18,993 nucleotides of DNA from an uncultured bacterium (GTDB lineage Bacteria; Actinomycetota; Actinomycetes; S36-B12): positions 1 through 18,993 of the forward strand of contig CAJAKT010000026.1 in the NCBI GenBank assembly GCA_903940375.1, read 5' to 3'. The translations under genes were made by a program, and so were the position numbers. The notes beneath the pieces are model-generated. The model made no database searches, was not told where the DNA came from, and worked only from the letters and a program-made list of their open reading frames with translations. Shown piece after piece: positions 16,660 through 18,993 of this stretch; position 1 is the stretch's first letter, and each line of letters starts with the position of its first letter.

Positions 16660-16775
16660 CGAACCTCCAGAAACCGTGGATTTCAGATACTTGATAAATG
16701 TAGTGTTCGAGGCACTGGCCGTCCGGACTTTCCGGCATGTCGCACGGGGGGATCCGGCCCGATCGAAGGACCCGC
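16660..16775. promoter_or_regulatory. Divergent control region with shared element and a second inverted repeat
   Basis: This 116 bp gap lies between the ligase operon (minus) and the alcohol dehydrogenase-P450 operon (plus). GATTTCAGATACTTGATA at 16679-16696 matches 14 of 18 bases of the element at 12275-12292. It has the same orientation and a similar distance from the minus-strand start (19 versus 16 bp). Both copies are soon followed by AAATG. A separate inverted repeat, CCGGA-CTT-TCCGG, lies at 16723-16735 on the alcohol dehydrogenase side. Ribosome binding sites are GGAGG (complement of about 16664-16668) for the ligase and GAAGGA at 16765-16770 for the dehydrogenase. No textbook -35/-10 pair is clear in either direction. 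Confidence 0.6.
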
Positions 16776-17750
16776 ATGCGCGCTGTCGTCCTGACCGCCC
16801 CCGGCACCCCACTGACCCTGCAGGACGTGCCCGAGCCCATCGCCCCGTCGGGCGGGGCCGTCGTCGACGTGCTGGCGTGCGGTATCTGCCACTCCGACCT
16901 GCACGCTGCTGCCGGCGACTACGCAACCGCGCTGCCCGTGATCCTCGGCCACGAGGTGGCCGCTCGGCATGAACGTCTGGGGCCCGTCCTTGTCTACGCC
17001 TGCTGGGGCTGCCGGCGGCCCGACTGCTGGGCCTGCTCATCGGCGCAGGAGATGATCTGCCCGAATGCGACCGAGGCGGGCCTGTTCCGTGACGGCGGCT
17101 ACGCCGAGCGGATGGCCGTGCCCGATGAGGCGTACCTGGTACCCCTGGGCAACCTTGATCCGGCGCAGGCCGCGCCGCTTGCCTGCGGCGGCCTCACCGC
17201 CTACCGGGCCGTCGATCACACCCTTGCGACCCTCGCGAACGCCGCGAAGCCAACCGCTCTCGTCATCGGTGCCGGCGGGCTCGGCCAGTTCGGGCTCCAA
17301 TGGCTGAAGATCCGGTCCGACGCCGAAGTCACCGTGGTCGATGCGTCCCCCGAGAAACGTGAGCTCGCGCTCACGCTGGGTGCCGACGCCGTCGCCGCTC
17401 CCGGCGAGGTCGAGGGCACCTTCACCTCGGTCATCGACTTCGTCGGCGCAGAGGCGACCCTTGCTACGTCACGTGATCATGTCGCGCGGCAGGGACTCGT
17501 CGTCGTGGTCGGCCTGTTCGGTGGTTCCGTGCCCTTCGGCTTCGGCCTCGTCCCGCACGAAGCCCGCTTCATGACTTCCGTCTGGGGGTCACTCGCTCAG
17601 ATGCACGAAATGGTGGCCCTTGCCCAAGCACACCCCCTCCACTCCCCCATCGAGATCATCGGCCTCGACGATGTCGGGTCCGCTCACCAGCGCCTGCACG
17701 ACGGAAACGTGTCGGGGCGCTTCGTCATCACTCCCGGAGGTTCCGCATGA
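16776..17750 (+). CDS. Zinc-dependent alcohol dehydrogenase (MDR family), internally shortened
   Basis: This 324-residue medium-chain dehydrogenase has catalytic zinc ligands Cys35 (ACGICHSD), His59-Glu60 (LGHE) and Cys147. A structural-zinc cysteine cluster is at 79, 84, 87 and 95. The Rossmann motif VIGAGGLGQFG is at 173-183 and an acidic VVDAS strand end suggests NAD. It is shorter than the usual 340-350 residues. The segment between GHE and the structural-zinc loop, which normally carries the conserved GD-x-V turn, is compressed to VAARHERLGPVLVYACWGC. That looks like an in-frame loss of about 10-15 residues. ATG 16776 was chosen for GAAGGA 5 bases upstream and the conserved MRAVVL start; an upstream ATG at 16737 adds residues unlike the family. 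It overlaps the P450 gene and likely oxidises its alcohol product. Confidence 0.9.
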   Translation: MRAVVLTAPGTPLTLQDVPEPIAPSGGAVVDVLACGICHSDLHAAAGDYATALPVILGHEVAARHERLGPVLVYACWGCRRPDCWACSSAQEMICPNATEAGLFRDGGYAERMAVPDEAYLVPLGNLDPAQAAPLACGGLTAYRAVDHTLATLANAAKPTALVIGAGGLGQFGLQWLKIRSDAEVTVVDASPEKRELALTLGADAVAAPGEVEGTFTSVIDFVGAEATLATSRDHVARQGLVVVVGLFGGSVPFGFGLVPHEARFMTSVWGSLAQMHEMVALAQAHPLHSPIEIIGLDDVGSAHQRLHDGNVSGRFVITPGGSA

Positions 17751-18928
17751 CACCGCCCGCGCCGATCGACATCACCGATCCCGCCACCTACGCGAACGGG
17801 ATCCCGCATGAGGTGTTCGCGGAGATGCGGCGCACCGAGCCCATCGCCCTGCGCATGTACGACGACCGGCCGTTCTGGGCCGTGACCCGGTACGCCGACC
17901 TCGTCACCGTGACCCGCGACCCCGTCACCTACTCGAACGCGCGCGGTATGACCAACCTGCCGGACCTCACCGAGGAGCAGATGAACGCGCGTCGGTCCAT
18001 CGTCGACACGGATGCGCCCGAGCACATCCGGCTTCGCAAGCTCGGGATCCCGGCCTTCACCAGCCACAAGGTCCGGAGCTACGAGGACGTCACCCGCGAC
18101 ATCGCTTCCGCCGTGCTTCGCGAGGCGGCCGCAAAGGGTTCCGTCGACGTCGTCCAGGACATCAGCGCACCCCTGCCCATCCGAGTGATCATCAATATCC
18201 TCGGCGTGCCCCCGGAGGATGCCGGGATGCTCGTTCAGTGGTCGGACGAGCTGATCGACTCCACCGGCGTCCCAGCCGATGCCTACGGCAATATCACGCC
18301 ACTCGAGCTGCTGCCGTTCAATGCCCCCGCATCCCATGCCCTGTTCGAGTACGGCCGCATGATGCGGGCTGAGCGCACGACGAACCCGAAGGATGACCTG
18401 ACCACGGCTCTTGTCGAAGCGCGCTACGAGGGTGAGGCGCTGTCGGACTATGACTTCAAGAACATGTTCCATGTCCTGGTGTTCGCCGGCAACGAGACAA
18501 CACGAACGGCGATCAGCAACGGCATCAAGGCGTTCATCGACAACCCCGACCAGCTTGAGCTGCTGTACCAGCGCCCCGAACTCGTCGAGAACGCCGTGGA
18601 GGAGATCATCCGCTACGCAACACCGGTGATGCACATGCGGCGCACCGCAACGTGCGACACCGAGCTCGCCGGCATGCCCATCCGGGAGAACGACAAGGTC
18701 GTCATCTGGTACTGCTCAGCGAACTTCGACGATGCCGAGTTCACCGATCCGCTGCGCTTCGACATCACCCGCCCCGTCAAGCCACCGCAGGTCTCCTTCG
18801 GTGCGAAGGGACCGCACCACTGCCTGGGCGCTCCCCTGGCTCGCATGGAGATTCGGGTACTGCTCGAGGAGATGATCAAGCAGGGCACCCGCTTCGCGCA
18901 GGCGGGTCCGATCGTGCGCACGGGGTGA
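17747..18928 (+). CDS. Cytochrome P450, CYP125/142-like clan
   Basis: This soluble bacterial P450 has 393 residues. The I-helix oxygen motif is AGNETT (247-252), ExxR is Glu286-Arg289 (EEIIR), and the heme loop FGAKGPHHCLG gives ligand Cys359. Stretches such as DTDAPEHIRLRKL and WYCSANFDDAEFTDPLRFDI resemble the actinobacterial CYP125/142/124 clan that hydroxylates aliphatic or terpenoid chains. The substrate is unknown. The start overlaps the alcohol dehydrogenase stop as ATGA, with GGAGG 7 bases upstream. The protein stops at AGPIVRTG, where relatives usually continue about 15-20 residues with a pattern like SN-x-x-x-GIK-x-x-PV. This suggests a slightly shortened C-terminus. No ferredoxin or reductase gene is present in the window, so electron partners lie elsewhere. 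Confidence 0.94.
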   Translation: MTPPAPIDITDPATYANGIPHEVFAEMRRTEPIALRMYDDRPFWAVTRYADLVTVTRDPVTYSNARGMTNLPDLTEEQMNARRSIVDTDAPEHIRLRKLGIPAFTSHKVRSYEDVTRDIASAVLREAAAKGSVDVVQDISAPLPIRVIINILGVPPEDAGMLVQWSDELIDSTGVPADAYGNITPLELLPFNAPASHALFEYGRMMRAERTTNPKDDLTTALVEARYEGEALSDYDFKNMFHVLVFAGNETTRTAISNGIKAFIDNPDQLELLYQRPELVENAVEEIIRYATPVMHMRRTATCDTELAGMPIRENDKVVIWYCSANFDDAEFTDPLRFDITRPVKPPQVSFGAKGPHHCLGAPLARMEIRVLLEEMIKQGTRFAQAGPIVRTG

Positions 18929-18940
18929 GTAGAGGAACTG

Positions 18941-18993
18941 GTGGGCCGGAACGAGAATGATGAGACGGCCACCGGGTCGCAGGTGGTCGAATG
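18941..18993 (+). CDS. Possible start of a further gene (cut by window edge)
   Basis: The 12 bases after the P450 stop contain GAGGAA (18932-18937), followed by GTG at 18941 and a frame open to the window edge reading MGRNENDETATGSQVVE. The SQVVE ending would suit the opening of an IclR-type regulator, where a similar stretch precedes the helix-turn-helix, but this is a guess from 17 residues. The spacing of 3 bases between GAGGAA and GTG is short. An ATG at 18957 in another frame is an alternative. It does not encode the missing P450 tail in any frame. Confidence 0.3.
   Translation, partial: MGRNENDETATGSQVVE

Noticed and set aside
16691..16719. TTGATA as a -35 box for the alcohol dehydrogenase operon
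   Set aside because: No -10-like hexamer lies 16-18 bases downstream, and the TTGATA belongs to the element shared with 12275-12292.
14896..16794. Two long plus-strand open frames (334 and 296 residues) opposite the glutamine-synthetase-like gene
   Set aside because: Both mirror the codon structure of the real gene on the other strand and carry no recognisable domain or good start site.
17684..18634. 316-residue minus-strand open frame opposite the P450
   Set aside because: It is an antisense shadow rich in His, Val, Asp and Gly with no motif; the plus-strand P450 has all its signature motifs.

Overview
This is a GC-rich window with tightly packed genes, many GTG starts and 1-4 bp stop/start overlaps. 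The best reading is a chromosome segment of an actinobacterium (Actinomycetota). The strongest lineage evidence is a Corynebacterineae-type GlgA/GlgM of 387 residues divergent from glgC, a MutT1-type Nudix plus histidine-phosphatase fusion next to ppk1, and a mycobacterial-style LppX/LprG-like lipoprotein. Genus and species cannot be fixed from the sequence alone. No tRNA, rRNA, CRISPR array, transposase, integrase or long repeat was seen.

Left part (1-8610), housekeeping. A plus-strand run carries the 3' part of polyphosphate kinase ppk1, a CYTH-CHAD protein, a Nudix/histidine-phosphatase fusion and a lipoprotein. The first three abut or overlap and look co-transcribed; they form a polyphosphate/nucleotide-polyphosphate module. 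The lipoprotein converges on glgC. glgC and the glycogen/maltose-1-phosphate synthase gene glgM (glgA) diverge from a 68 bp region that appears to hold two mirror-image leaderless promoters. An EamA transporter gene overlaps the end of glgM.

Right part (8631-18928), a catabolic block in three arms. Arm 1 (minus): aldehyde dehydrogenase, GntR/FCD regulator, aldehyde dehydrogenase, all overlapping. A lone plus-strand acyl-CoA dehydrogenase diverges from it. Arm 2 (minus): glutamine-synthetase-like ligase, class I glutamine-amidotransferase-like protein, family III CoA-transferase, again overlapping or abutting. Arm 3 (plus, divergent from arm 2): zinc alcohol dehydrogenase overlapping a cytochrome P450. 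The two divergent control regions share a similar 18 bp element in the same orientation, which ties the arms into one probable regulon.

The gene set suggests breakdown of an amine through a gamma-glutamyl intermediate. The ligase would cap the amine with glutamate, the P450 and/or dehydrogenases would oxidise the chain through aldehyde to acid, and the amidotransferase-like enzyme would release glutamate. The CoA-transferase and acyl-CoA dehydrogenase would then pass the acid into CoA-linked oxidation. A Puu-type flavin oxidase is not present in the window, so a P450 in that position would be unusual. The substrate is unknown and the pathway is inferred. The last 65 bases may hold the start of another gene.
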